A stretch of 29,981 nt of DNA from Bacillota bacterium (GCA_023391005.1 JAEWBS010000036.1:1-29981), one strand, 5' to 3'. Counted from the stretch's first letter, positions 1 to 7,671 are shown. The notes: generated by a model not told the origin, from the sequence alone. Numbers and translations are program-made.

Positions 1-49
1 AAGACGCCACATCCGCCGCATAAATATTGGTGTTTTAGCAGGATTGGAC

Positions 50-90
50 CAATAAAAAACAGGCGCGCGCAGGTTTATGCTGCGTGCGCC
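50..90 (-). terminator. Intrinsic terminator of the small-gene group
   Basis: On the minus strand an 11-bp stem (arms at 62-72 and 80-90, one mismatch, 7-base loop) is followed by a T-rich run (TGTTTTTTATT). It lies 14 bases beyond the stop of the last small gene, so it most likely ends that operon. Confidence 0.8.
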
Positions 91-103
91 CAAAACGATG
101 TTT

Positions 104-238
104 TTACACGTCATTGCCCTTGATGGACTGCTTCTTAGCGTTTTTGTTTTGGTTCTGATTTTCCCGGGTAATCGGGGTCTGGCCGTTGGCTTTTGCCACG
201 CGCGCCTGCTTGTTGTCGGGTTGGCTATCCTTCGGCAT
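104..238 (-). CDS. Small hydrophilic protein, 44 aa, unknown function
   Basis: The 44-codon frame begins MPKDSQPDNKQARVAKANG and ends IKGNDV. It is rich in Asn, Gln, Lys and Asp, contains no Cys or aromatic residue, and has no signal peptide or membrane segment, so it is probably intrinsically disordered. The ATG at 238 is preceded by a GAGGTG ribosome binding site that overlaps the stop region of the upstream small gene (9 bases between genes). A strong terminator follows directly. Operon position, ribosome binding site and terminator are the support; no family is recognised. A spore-associated role would be a guess from composition only. Confidence 0.6.
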   Translation of the reverse strand: MPKDSQPDNKQARVAKANGQTPITRENQNQNKNAKKQSIKGNDV

Positions 239-247
239 CGCTGCACC

Positions 248-388
248 TCATCGCCTGGTATTGGGGCCAAGCGCTTCCTTTTTAATATTGTGATTGGTCG
301 TGGGCTGAACGTTGTTTTGTTTTAGGGCGGCCTCTTCTTCCTCTTTAGAAACGAGTTCCGCCGGGCCCGGTACATTCGGTTGTGACAT
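248..388 (-). CDS. Small charged protein, 46 aa, unknown function
   Basis: The 46-codon frame begins MSQPNVPGPAELVSKEEEE and ends EALGPNTRR. It is highly charged with an acidic centre (EEEE) and a basic tail, and has no cysteine, membrane segment or signal peptide. The ATG at 388 has a textbook AAGGAGG ribosome binding site about 7 bases upstream, stronger than that of many larger genes here. It lies 12 bases downstream of the 79-aa HMA-like gene and 9 bases upstream of the 44-aa gene, so the three are probably cotranscribed. The family is not recognised. Confidence 0.65.
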   Translation of the reverse strand: MSQPNVPGPAELVSKEEEEAALKQNNVQPTTNHNIKKEALGPNTRR

Positions 389-400
389 GCCGCATCCTCC

Positions 401-640
401 TTACATGATATGGTCTTCGATGATGCTGCCGGTTATCTCAAACCCCAGCGTCTCGATTTTTTTTGCAAGCTGGTCCGATCTGACCCCAGTTGTGTCAAAA
501 TCGACGGCGATGCATTCGGTTCGGTCGTTGACGCTGACCGAAAGCACGCCCCTGAAGGTATCGAGCTCCCGTTTAAGCTGCTTCACGTCATGTCTGCCGT
601 TAACGTTGGTTACGGTAAAATAAGCACTGGCTTTTGACAT
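401..640 (-). CDS. HMA-like small protein lacking the metal-binding CxxC
   Basis: This 79-aa protein has the beta-alpha-beta-beta-alpha-beta pattern of heavy-metal-associated (CopZ-like) domains: YFTVTNVNGRHDVKQLKREL, then a central FRGVLSVSV strand, ECIAVDF, and a C-terminal LAKKIETLGFEI helix. At the loop where metallochaperones carry CxxC this protein has GRHD, so copper binding by the usual motif is not possible. I chose ATG 640 (MSKAS) because GAGGTG lies 7 bases upstream; an in-frame ATG at 658 exists but has no comparable site. It heads the three-gene small operon. It may be a degenerate HMA domain used for protein contacts; function is unknown. Confidence 0.7.
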   Translation of the reverse strand: MSKASAYFTVTNVNGRHDVKQLKRELDTFRGVLSVSVNDRTECIAVDFDTTGVRSDQLAKKIETLGFEITGSIIEDHIM

Positions 641-707
641 CAAAATCACCTCGCCCATAGTATTGGCAGCGGCGCTGTTTTTATGAGAACACGTTATTTT
701 TGAAGGT

Positions 708-785
708 ATATAAAAAGAAACGCCCTTTTGAGCCGCAGCCTAACCGCTATACAGCGGCGCAGGCGTTCTAGCTTGAGGGCGTTTC
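708..785 (-). terminator. Nested stem-loop terminator after ald
   Basis: A 10-bp outer stem (717-726 with 776-785) encloses further dyads, including CCGCT-ATAC-AGCGG. On the minus strand it is followed by TTTTTATAT. It lies downstream of the ald stop and most likely terminates ald; the polarity of the T-run argues against plus-strand function. Confidence 0.7.
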
Positions 786-841
786 ATCATTTTAAGCGTT
801 TCTTTTGATTTAAAGTAGTATTAAATGGATAGGCATACCGA

Positions 842-1954
842 TTAAAACAGTGTTCTGATATCGGTATACGCCATGTCATACCCATCGGCGACGTTTTTAT
901 AGGTGCATTTTCCGTCATAGGTGTTGATAGCGGAATAGACGGTGTCATGCCGCTTGCAGGCCATCTCGAGCCCATTGCCCGCAATTTCAAGCCCATAACG
1001 CAGCGTGGCGTTAGTCAGTGCAATGGTCGAGGTGCGCGGCACCGCACCCGGCATGTTGCCGACACAATAGTGCTGCACACCGTCCACAGCAAAGGTTGGC
1101 GCGTCGTGATAGGTAACCCGGGTCGTCTCACAGCAGCCGCCCTGATCGACCGCCACATCCACAATGACGCTGCCGGGCCGCATATTTTTAAGGTAAGCCC
1201 TCTTGACAATTTTCGGCGCTTTTTTGCCCGGAATCAGCACCGAGCCGATGACCAGATCGGCCTGTGCCAGCGCTTTTTCAATCGCCTCGTCGGTGCTGTA
1301 AAGCGTCTGAATGCGCGCGCCGAAAACATCGTCGAGATAGGCCAAACGCGGCAGGCTGATATCGCAGATCGTGACATTGGCCCCCATGCCGACCGCAATT
1401 TTACAGGCGTTGGTTCCCACCGTGCCCGCGCCAAGGATGACGACATTCGCCTTGGGGGTTCCAGGCACGCCCGAAAGCAGTACGCCCGAGCCGCCGAACG
1501 GCTTTTCGAGATATTTTGCGCCCTCCTGCACACTCAAGCGCCCGGCGATTTGGCTCATCGGCACCAGCAGCGGCAAACTGCCGTCACGCTCCATCAGCGT
1601 TTCGTAGGCGACGCCCTTGACCTTGGCTTGCATCAGCGCGTCGGTCAGCGCGCGGTCGGCGGCCAGATGCAGATAAGTGAACAGAATGAGTCCCTCGCGA
1701 AAGAATGGATATTCCGGTTCGAGTGGCTCTTTGACCTTAATCATCATCTCGCAACACGCCCAGACCGATTTGGCGTCATCCAAAATGATCGCACCGGCCT
1801 GCTGATATTCCTCGGTAGAAAATCCTGAGCCCGAGCCCGCATCCCGTTCAATATAAACGGTGTGCCCCGCGCCGACATAGGCCTTGACGTTATCAGGCGT
1901 CATCCCCACGCGAAACTCATTGTTCTTAATCTCCTTAACACAACCAACCTTCAT
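842..1954 (-). CDS. ald: Alanine dehydrogenase
   Basis: NAD-dependent enzyme (L-alanine + NAD+ + water to pyruvate + ammonium + NADH), cytosolic. The 370 aa match the family length and all key residues fall at the standard numbers: Arg15 and Lys75 (KVKEP) for substrate, catalytic His96 (YLHLA) and Asp270 (VAVDQGG). The Rossmann motif GAGTVG is at 175-180, with Asp198 placed to hold the NAD ribose. The ATG at 1954 has a strong AAGGAGG site 7 bases upstream. It is monocistronic, with a terminator after it and a long leader region before it. In some organisms ald regenerates pyruvate for taurine-pyruvate aminotransferase, but no such transaminase is present here. In spore-formers it also serves alanine catabolism. 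Confidence 0.96.
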   Translation of the reverse strand: MKVGCVKEIKNNEFRVGMTPDNVKAYVGAGHTVYIERDAGSGSGFSTEEYQQAGAIILDDAKSVWACCEMMIKVKEPLEPEYPFFREGLILFTYLHLAADRALTDALMQAKVKGVAYETLMERDGSLPLLVPMSQIAGRLSVQEGAKYLEKPFGGSGVLLSGVPGTPKANVVILGAGTVGTNACKIAVGMGANVTICDISLPRLAYLDDVFGARIQTLYSTDEAIEKALAQADLVIGSVLIPGKKAPKIVKRAYLKNMRPGSVIVDVAVDQGGCCETTRVTYHDAPTFAVDGVQHYCVGNMPGAVPRTSTIALTNATLRYGLEIAGNGLEMACKRHDTVYSAINTYDGKCTYKNVADGYDMAYTDIRTLF

Positions 1955-2097
1955 GGCAATTCCTCCTTTTTATTATGACTATGCTAAAATAGATGCTGCT
2001 TATCGATAAAAAACTGGAGAATACCGATATTCCTTGTCCGCCGCGGGTCAACACCCTGCCCTTGCGTTCATTTTCGATTTTGCAAAAAAGGCACTGA

Positions 2098-2136
2098 TAA
2101 AATTAAAAGACCCCATGACATATACATGTCAACGGG
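2098..2136 (-). terminator. Intrinsic terminator in the ald leader
   Basis: On the minus strand the stem CCC-TTGACAT / ATGTCA-GGGG (arms within 2111-2136, with short internal mismatches) is followed by TCTTTTAATTTT. It lies about 145 bases ahead of the ald start and about 60 bases after the promoter at 2200-2229. It could be the end of a small RNA or a transcription attenuator for ald. Confidence 0.6.
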
Positions 2137-2193
2137 ATCCCATTTCAGCAGCGGCGCAAGGGCGTTGCACCACAATAAAACAAAACCGTTACT
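2098..2193 (-). ncRNA. Candidate structured leader or small RNA ahead of ald
   Basis: This is a short transcript predicted from a promoter (2200-2229) and a terminator (2098-2136). It holds an internal 7-bp hairpin (GGTGCAA at 2165-2171 in minus sense, pairing with TTGCGCC at 2153-2159, one G-U pair, 5-base loop). The 5' segment TAACGG (2186-2191) can pair with CCGTTG (2130-2135), which is also part of the terminator stem, so an alternative antiterminated or pseudoknotted fold is possible. I do not recognise a known riboswitch class. The existence of the RNA is inferred, not shown. Confidence 0.45.
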
Positions 2194-2199
2194 AATGGG

Positions 2200-2229
2200 A
2201 CAATAGCACATAATACACATCCCTGTCAA
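2200..2229 (-). promoter_or_regulatory. Sigma-A-like extended -10 promoter of the ald leader
   Basis: The minus strand reads TTGACA (2224-2229), an 18-base spacer, then TGC-TATTGT (-10 at 2200-2205) with an extended TGn element. The -35 is a perfect consensus. The expected start is near 2193, which would transcribe the structured segment and, on read-through, ald. Confidence 0.65.
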
Positions 2230-2381
2230 CAAGAAAGCTATACAGATTACAAATGGAATTATTGTTTGAATTGACAAGTGATCCGCACGCCCGGGCCAGA
2301 GCGGCAAGCCTCCCCGTACGGATACCCGACAGCACAATCACCGCCGGTTAAACGCGTTGCCGATAAAATTCAAGCTGCTAC

Positions 2382-2429
2382 AACCGCACAGGGGCGGCCG
2401 CACTTCACTGCGGCCGCCCCTGTGCGGTT
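2382..2429 (-). repeat. Perfect 21-bp stem-loop after the catabolic cluster
   Basis: Arms at 2382-2402 and 2409-2429 are exactly complementary over 21 bases, with a 6-base loop. It starts 43 bases beyond the stop of the last gene of the cluster. It is very GC-rich and would form a very stable RNA hairpin, but neither strand shows a U-run right after it, so it is either a non-canonical terminator or a 3'-end stabilising structure. The rest of 1955-2471 outside the leader RNA shows no gene. Confidence 0.6.
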
Positions 2430-2471
2430 AGATGAAAAAGCCTATTACCAAAAACAGATGTAGTATAGCGA

Positions 2472-3290
2472 TTACATATTGTGCGCCGCAAAATAGGACT
2501 TGCACGACTCAATGCAGCGGCGCGCATGCTCAACAGCGCCATAGACGGCAATGCGTTTAATATGCGGCAACTCAATGCTGCACACAATGTCCTCGGGCAG
2601 GCGGCGCATATAAGAGGCGATGTCGATTACGCCCTCGCCAACATAATACCGGCCGTCCCGGCCAACCGCCAGCAGCTCCTGCTTGTCGGTGGGAATCTCG
2701 ACGGGGCCGTCGCAGAGATGGCAGAACTTAAACCAGTTGGCGGGGCAGGCATCCAGCTCCTCAGGTGCGACACGGGAGCGGTAAGCATGCAGTGTATCAA
2801 GCATAATACCCGCGTTGTCGCGGTTGATCGTCAGCAGCACCTCTTTGGCCTGCGCCAGATCGGTGACCTCGGCCCAGGTGACAAATTCGAGCTGCACGCC
2901 CAGTCCGTAGGACTTAGCCAGATCGCACAGCTGCGCAAACTTCTCTAAGTAAACATCTTTATCAGACGTCCAGATGCTGCTCAGCACATGGCGCGCGCCG
3001 AGCCGGGCGCCCACCTCAATGGCCGCTTCATACTTTTGGACATCGGTATCTTGTAAAATGCGCAGCAATTCGATATCATGCACGCGAATGCCGGTCTCCT
3101 CCATCGCATTGAGGGTGTCCTGCAGCATGTCGGGCTGCGACGCGAGATCGTAATTGGACTCGCCCTTAATGCCGAGATTGACAATGCGGGGGCTGACATA
3201 GTCATAGCCCGCCAGCTTGGCGGTGTAGACCAGTTCGGGCGGCGGGCAGCGCAGAGTGGTCAGGTGTGCCAGCGAATATTCTCTTTTCAA
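2472..3290 (-). CDS. AP-endonuclease-2/xylose-isomerase-like TIM-barrel protein
   Basis: Member of the sugar phosphate isomerase/epimerase superfamily, cytosolic, about 272 aa, usual family size. The candidate metal-binding carboxylates of the barrel are visible: Glu in QLEFVTW, Asp in IMLDTLHA, and Glu in CSIELPH near the C-terminus. The superfamily includes sugar isomerases, hydroxypyruvate isomerase and 3-dehydroshikimate dehydratase, so substrate cannot be read from sequence. Next to a quinate/shikimate-type dehydrogenase, a dehydroshikimate dehydratase role is one possibility (inference). I prefer the TTG start at 3290 (MKREYSLAH): AAAGGATGG lies about 6 bases before it, whereas the in-frame ATG at 3299 abuts that same AAAGG with no spacing. 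It is the last gene of the cluster. Confidence 0.8.
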   Translation of the reverse strand: MKREYSLAHLTTLRCPPPELVYTAKLAGYDYVSPRIVNLGIKGESNYDLASQPDMLQDTLNAMEETGIRVHDIELLRILQDTDVQKYEAAIEVGARLGARHVLSSIWTSDKDVYLEKFAQLCDLAKSYGLGVQLEFVTWAEVTDLAQAKEVLLTINRDNAGIMLDTLHAYRSRVAPEELDACPANWFKFCHLCDGPVEIPTDKQELLAVGRDGRYYVGEGVIDIASYMRRLPEDIVCSIELPHIKRIAVYGAVEHARRCIESCKSYFAAHNM

Positions 3291-3311
3291 AGCAACCATC
3301 CTTTCAGGAAT

Positions 3312-4250
3312 TCAAATTATAAAGGAATAAACAACAAAAAGTAAAATACCGACGACGGTATTCAAAACGAACGCATTGGTAACCACCTCGTGATCCTCAC
3401 GCGAACAGTTTTGTCCAACTAAAACGGTCAGTGCAATTGAGCTGTGCTGCCATAGCAAAATAAGATACGCGGCATCAAACAGCGGATTTGGTGCAATCAA
3501 ACGGTCGATGACGGCTAGCTTGAACACAAAAGCGACGCTCAGTGAAACGGCGTAGCGTATGCCGACATATAAAGCGCTTTCTTTAAGGTTCTTTTTGTCC
3601 GAAAGCTTTAGACGGTAACCGATGATAACCAGCGTCAGGGTCAGCGAAATAGCGCCCAACCGCTCAACCGCGCCGTAAAGACCCAGCCCGATCGCATTAT
3701 GAAAAAGGAACTCACGCAAACCGAAAATACGAATAGAGAGCCCCAGAAATGTCATGAGTAAAAACGGACTTTTAAAGGATTCCAGCAACCGCCGCAGGGT
3801 AATTTTATCGCCACGCAGACGCGTCTGTGCCAGCGGCAAAAAAATAAGCGCGATAAAAACCTCGTGCCCAACGCCCAGAATGCTCATATACTTGAGATTT
3901 TCCTGCCCGAACAGGGCGGCGTAAAAGGGCATGGAGACGGTGCCAAAGCCAAACGAGGTCAACAAAAATGGAAAAAAGCTTCGCTTGATGGGAAAAACGC
4001 GGTAAATGACAAATCCCAGCCCCAACAGAATAATCATCAGGGCGAAGAATGCCACGCTTAGCCAGGCATAGGAGACGTCGACATCCAGATTGATAAAAGT
4101 GGTGCACAGCATACACGGAATCGCGATGTTCAGCACCAGCGACTGCAGCTTGAAGAAGGCCTCTTCCCCAAAGAATTGCACCTGCTGCAAAATGTAGCCC
4201 AACGCAATCAGAAAGAGTAACGGAAGAACCTTGCCCAAAATTTCTGTCAT
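3312..4250 (-). CDS. AEC-family (auxin efflux carrier/malate permease type) transporter
   Basis: Integral membrane protein of 312 aa with about 8-10 hydrophobic helices, starting LPLLFLIALGYILQQ and ending NTVVGILLFVVYSFII. The two-half layout and the LVLNIAIPCML segment in the first half fit AEC carriers (Mem_trans family), which include malonate and malate permeases as well as auxin carriers. It starts at ATG 4250 with AGGAGAA upstream. It sits 67 bases after the dehydrogenase gene and just before the TIM-barrel gene, so a carboxylate related to the pathway is the likely cargo; direction of transport is unknown. It is a second carrier in an operon that already has a TRAP system. Confidence 0.85.
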   Translation of the reverse strand: MTEILGKVLPLLFLIALGYILQQVQFFGEEAFFKLQSLVLNIAIPCMLCTTFINLDVDVSYAWLSVAFFALMIILLGLGFVIYRVFPIKRSFFPFLLTSFGFGTVSMPFYAALFGQENLKYMSILGVGHEVFIALIFLPLAQTRLRGDKITLRRLLESFKSPFLLMTFLGLSIRIFGLREFLFHNAIGLGLYGAVERLGAISLTLTLVIIGYRLKLSDKKNLKESALYVGIRYAVSLSVAFVFKLAVIDRLIAPNPLFDAAYLILLWQHSSIALTVLVGQNCSREDHEVVTNAFVLNTVVGILLFVVYSFII

Positions 4251-4317
4251 GCCAATAATTCTCCTATGCCGGGTTTATCACGTGAAAGGAATAAGAGTAT
4301 GAGAGAAGATAGCAATA

Positions 4318-5196
4318 TTATTTTTGGCCGGCCTGAATCTCGGCAACAATTTTGTTGATCGATTCAGTCATAATTTCAACCGGCTCAGGCAGCCCTGACC
4401 AGAGGTTGACCTGAATGGCGCCCTGATGGATGCTCATACCCAGACCATTGAGAATGCGGCAGCCCTGCCGCTCAGCCTCTTGCAGGAACCGCGTTTTAAG
4501 CGGATTATAGGTGGCGTCAAACGCAATCTGCTCCGCGCGCAACAGCGCCGCGTCGATTGGCGTCTCGTCAGTGTGCGGATACATGCCGACACCCGAGCAA
4601 TTCATAACCACATCACATTCGCCGATGCATTTTTCGTACTGCGCCTTTTCCTCAAAGGGAATCCACCTTGCGACCGGCGCAAAGCTCTTGTTGATATCCT
4701 CCGAGAGGCTCTGGGCAGCCGCGTCGAAACGGTCGACGATGACAATTTCCTTCGCGCCGTGGAAGGCCAGCGCGCAGCAGATGGCGCGTCCGGCGCCGCC
4801 CGCGCCAAAGGCGAAAAAGGTGCTGGCTTTAATGTCACAGCCGGTTTCAAGCGTCAGCGAACGGATAAAGCCGGGGCCGTCGGTGTTGTAGCCGATCAGC
4901 TTGCCGTCGCGCTTGACCACCGTGTTGACCGCGCCCATCTTTTCGGCAAACTCGTCCATGCCGTCAAGGTATTCGATCACCTTAATCTTATTGGGCTTGG
5001 TGACCGCAAAACCGGGGCTGTTTAGATTGCGAAACGCCTGTACCATATCACCGAGGTGATCATTTTCAACCTCGAGCGGAAAGTACAGAAACTCCAGCCC
5101 GAGCGCACGATAGGTCTCGTTTTGCATTCTGGGCGCAAAGGACTGGCGTAAGGGATTTCCCATAAGGGCAATCAGCTTGGTATCTACAGTAATCAT
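4318..5196 (-). CDS. YdiB-like quinate/shikimate dehydrogenase
   Basis: NAD(P)-dependent 292-aa dehydrogenase of the shikimate dehydrogenase fold. The catalytic Lys70 (VTKPNK), Asn91 (GAVNT) and Asp106 (GYNTDG) are conserved, as is the Rossmann GAGGAG at 131-136. The N-terminus (IALMGNPLRQSFAPRMQN) resembles E. coli YdiB (PIRHSLSPEMQN) more than biosynthetic AroE. The carboxylate-binding motif is changed: His is Gln18 and the second Ser of SxSP is Ala21. The gene lies directly after a TRAP binding-protein gene inside a catabolic operon, which argues for a catabolic role on quinate, shikimate or another hydroxy-acid rather than chorismate biosynthesis. The exact substrate is uncertain. Confidence 0.85.
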   Translation of the reverse strand: MITVDTKLIALMGNPLRQSFAPRMQNETYRALGLEFLYFPLEVENDHLGDMVQAFRNLNSPGFAVTKPNKIKVIEYLDGMDEFAEKMGAVNTVVKRDGKLIGYNTDGPGFIRSLTLETGCDIKASTFFAFGAGGAGRAICCALAFHGAKEIVIVDRFDAAAQSLSEDINKSFAPVARWIPFEEKAQYEKCIGECDVVMNCSGVGMYPHTDETPIDAALLRAEQIAFDATYNPLKTRFLQEAERQGCRILNGLGMSIHQGAIQVNLWSGLPEPVEIMTESINKIVAEIQAGQK

Positions 5197-5217
5197 GATT
5201 GATCCCCTTTTTAAGTA

Positions 5218-5246
5218 TTCAGCGGGCGGACCCGCCGCCCGCTGAA
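5218..5246 (-). repeat. Intercistronic hairpin after the TRAP binding-protein gene
   Basis: A perfect 12-bp inverted repeat (5218-5229 and 5235-5246, 5-base loop) lies between the binding-protein stop and the dehydrogenase start. There is no T-run, so it is more likely an mRNA-stabilising or partial-termination element that keeps binding-protein transcript abundant than a full terminator. Confidence 0.65.
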
Positions 5247-5259
5247 CATTGGTTTGTCT

Positions 5260-6318
5260 TTACTTGCCGAGGTAAGCGTCAACGAGCTCCTGACCGACCT
5301 TGCCGGCGATAAGGTCGTACGCGGGCTGCGCGGCGGCCTTGATCTCAGCATAGAACTCGGGGGAAACCGGAACGATCTCGGTGCCGGAAGCCTCGATGAC
5401 CTTGATCTTCTCAGCCTCAAGCACATCGGCCTGCTCGCGGGCATAGGCGGTAGCGGCAGCAACAGCCTGATCGAGAATCGCACGCTCTTCGTCGTTGAGT
5501 CCGTTGTACTCAGCCGGGTTCATGATGAGCGAGAGGATGTGCGGGATGTGGTTGGTCTGGATGATATAATCCTGAACCTCATAGATCTTGTTGGCCGCGA
5601 TAACCGCATAGGGGTTTTCCTGTGCGATAACGGTGCCCTGCTGCAGGCCGGTGTAAACCTCGCCCCAAGCCATGGGGGTGGGGGCTGCGCCAAGGGCTTT
5701 CCAGAAAGCCATGTGGTTGGGGTTTTCCATGGTGCGGATCTTGACGCCGGCAAAGTCGGCCATCTTCTCGATCTTCTTGTTGGAGGACATTACACGGAAG
5801 GTCTGGTCGGCATAGCCAAGCAGCTTATAACCGGCTTTGTCGTAGAATCCGGCGATTTTGCCCATGAAGTCAGCATCATCAAAAATTTCACGGAATTCCT
5901 GAATCGTGGGGTACACCACGGGCATGTCGAATACGGCGAGCTCAGGGATGAAGTTAACCTGCGGCGCGGTGGTCTGAACAACCATGGTCACGCTGCCGTC
6001 CTTGCAGCTCTCAAGCAACGCAACGTCGCCGCCGAGCGTGGCATCGGTGTAAACGTCGATGGTCATCTTGCCGCCGGAAAGCGCCGAAACCTCGTCAGCC
6101 AGCTTCTGGCCGTACATATAGGTAACGGTGTCTCTCGCGCTGTCCATACCCAGCGTCCAGGTATGCTCGCCGATGTTACCGGCGACAGGCGCAGCACTGG
6201 AACCGGCCGGCGTCGACGACGGGGCGGTGCTGGAAGCGGGCTTAGAGCCGCAAGCGGTCATAGAAAATGCAGTGGCAATAGAAAGAGCAAGCGCTAACAT
6301 TCTGGAATACTTCTTCAT
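5260..6318 (-). CDS. dctP: TRAP transporter substrate-binding lipoprotein (DctP family)
   Basis: Extracytoplasmic binding protein of 352 aa. It has a lipoprotein signal (MKKYSRMLALALSIATAFSM, then TAC with Cys23 as lipid site) and a Ser/Ala/Pro-rich tether at about 26-47. The DctP core shows the carboxylate-clamping arginine in GVKIRTMENP (Arg195) and the conserved WGEVYTGLQQG segment (Trp218 onward). The arginine implies a carboxylate ligand, but sulfonates and other organic acids are also bound by this family. It follows the large membrane subunit gene by 54 bases and has AAGGAG upstream of ATG 6318. Order DctQ-DctM-DctP is complete. Confidence 0.93.
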   Translation of the reverse strand: MKKYSRMLALALSIATAFSMTACGSKPASSTAPSSTPAGSSAAPVAGNIGEHTWTLGMDSARDTVTYMYGQKLADEVSALSGGKMTIDVYTDATLGGDVALLESCKDGSVTMVVQTTAPQVNFIPELAVFDMPVVYPTIQEFREIFDDADFMGKIAGFYDKAGYKLLGYADQTFRVMSSNKKIEKMADFAGVKIRTMENPNHMAFWKALGAAPTPMAWGEVYTGLQQGTVIAQENPYAVIAANKIYEVQDYIIQTNHIPHILSLIMNPAEYNGLNDEERAILDQAVAAATAYAREQADVLEAEKIKVIEASGTEIVPVSPEFYAEIKAAAQPAYDLIAGKVGQELVDAYLGK

Positions 6319-6372
6319 TTGTAATTCTTTCTCCTTTCAAAATAGGACATTCGCCCTCATTGGGACACAGTT

Positions 6373-7671
6373 TTAAACTCCTACCAATACCAAGCTGATG
6401 GCCGGGAAGGCGACAATGAGCACGAGCGCGACCAAGAACAACAGGATAAACGGTACGGCGTGCTTTGCCACTTCCATGACAGGAACGTCGGTGATCGAGC
6501 TGGCAACAAACAGGTTGATGCCGATAGGCGGCGTCACAAAGCCGATAGCGAGGTTGGTGACCAGAAAAACACCGAAGTGCAGCGGGTGAATGCCAACCGC
6601 CGTCATAATCGGCAGCAGAATGGGGGTCAGAATCAGGATGGCGGGGCCGCCGTCCATAACCATGCCCACCAGCAGCAGGAACACGTTGACGACCAGCAGA
6701 ATCAGAAATTTGTTGCCGCCAAAGGTATCGCTAATCGAGGTGCTGACCAACTGCGGCACCTTCAAGAAGGTCAAAACGCGCGCAAAGGCGGTTGCCGCGG
6801 CGAGCAGGAACAAAAGCGGCGAATAGGTGCGCACACTTTCTACAAAGATTTGGTAGAGCTCGTTGAGCTTGAGCGTCTTATACACAAACAGGCTGATAAA
6901 CAGCGCGTAGAACACCGAAAGCACAGCCGCTTCAGTCGGAGAAGCGATACCCGAATAGATGCTGCCCAGAATGATGACCGGCGTCAGCAGCGCCCAGAAG
7001 CTGTCGAAGAACACCTTGGCGAAGCCCTGACGGTGCAACGCCCCGACAACCTCGTTGATCTTGGCCTTATCTTCGCCATGGCGCACGCAGTAGAAGATGG
7101 CGTAGCCCATCAGGCAGAACGCAATCAAAAAGCCGGGCAGAATGCCTGCGATAAACAGCTGACCGACCGATGCGCCGGAAGCCATACAATAAAGCACGAA
7201 CGGGATTGAAGGCGGGATAATGACGCCCAAGCCGCCCGCAACCGCGACAACAGCGGTCGAAAACTTCTTGTCATACCCTAAGCTGACCAGCACCGGCACG
7301 GTCATGCTGCCAACGGCGGCAACGGTAGCCGGCGAGGAGCCGGAAATCGCGCCGTAGAACAGGCAGGTGATGATAACGGCGCAGGGAATGCCGGCCGTAA
7401 CGTTCCCGAGGAAGTAAGTAAAGAAGTTAAACAGCTTCTTCGAAATGCCGCCCCGGGCCATGATGATGCCGGAGAAAATGAACATGGGGATTGCAAGCAG
7501 CGGGAAGCTGTTGATACCGCCGATCATTTCGCGGATCAGATAGGTTCCGTTGGCCGCAAACTTGGGATTCATCAGCGACGGAACAATGGAAGAGATCGCG
7601 ATGCTCGAAGAGATCGGGACGGAAATAATCAAGAGGGCAAAAAATACGACAAATACAATTAAGGCAATCAT
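6373..7671 (-). CDS. dctM: TRAP transporter large membrane subunit (DctM)
   Basis: Very hydrophobic 432-aa protein with about 12 membrane helices, standard length for DctM. It drives Na+/H+-coupled uptake of the ligand delivered by the binding protein. Family features include GGINSFPLLAIPMFIFSG near the N-terminus, the SGSSPATVAAVGS loop, and the C-terminal HPLHFGVFLVTNLAIGFVTPPIG region. Its ATG shares one base with the TAA of the small-subunit gene (TAATG), and its ribosome binding site lies inside the last codons of that gene, so the two subunits are translationally coupled. Confidence 0.95.
   Translation of the reverse strand: MIALIVFVVFFALLIISVPISSSIAISSIVPSLMNPKFAANGTYLIREMIGGINSFPLLAIPMFIFSGIIMARGGISKKLFNFFTYFLGNVTAGIPCAVIITCLFYGAISGSSPATVAAVGSMTVPVLVSLGYDKKFSTAVVAVAGGLGVIIPPSIPFVLYCMASGASVGQLFIAGILPGFLIAFCLMGYAIFYCVRHGEDKAKINEVVGALHRQGFAKVFFDSFWALLTPVIILGSIYSGIASPTEAAVLSVFYALFISLFVYKTLKLNELYQIFVESVRTYSPLLFLLAAATAFARVLTFLKVPQLVSTSISDTFGGNKFLILLVVNVFLLLVGMVMDGGPAILILTPILLPIMTAVGIHPLHFGVFLVTNLAIGFVTPPIGINLFVASSITDVPVMEVAKHAVPFILLFLVALVLIVAFPAISLVLVGV

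Noticed and set aside
312..637. Plus-strand frames at the left end (103 and 75 codons)
   Set aside because: They overlap each other and the minus-strand HMA-like gene, which has a ribosome binding site and recognisable fold.
947..1828. 293-codon plus-strand open frame opposite ald
   Set aside because: It is fully antisense to a gene with all catalytic residues in place; composition (Arg/His/Gln-rich) is that of a GC-codon shadow.
2068..2337. Hydrophobic 89-codon minus-strand frame in the ald upstream gap
   Set aside because: It runs through a consensus promoter, a hairpin and a terminator, and has no ribosome binding site; the hydrophobicity comes from local T-richness.
5254..6297. 347-codon plus-strand open frame opposite the dctP gene
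   Set aside because: Antisense shadow; low-complexity Gly/Val/Leu/Asp protein with no family likeness, while the opposite strand encodes a clear binding protein with signal peptide.
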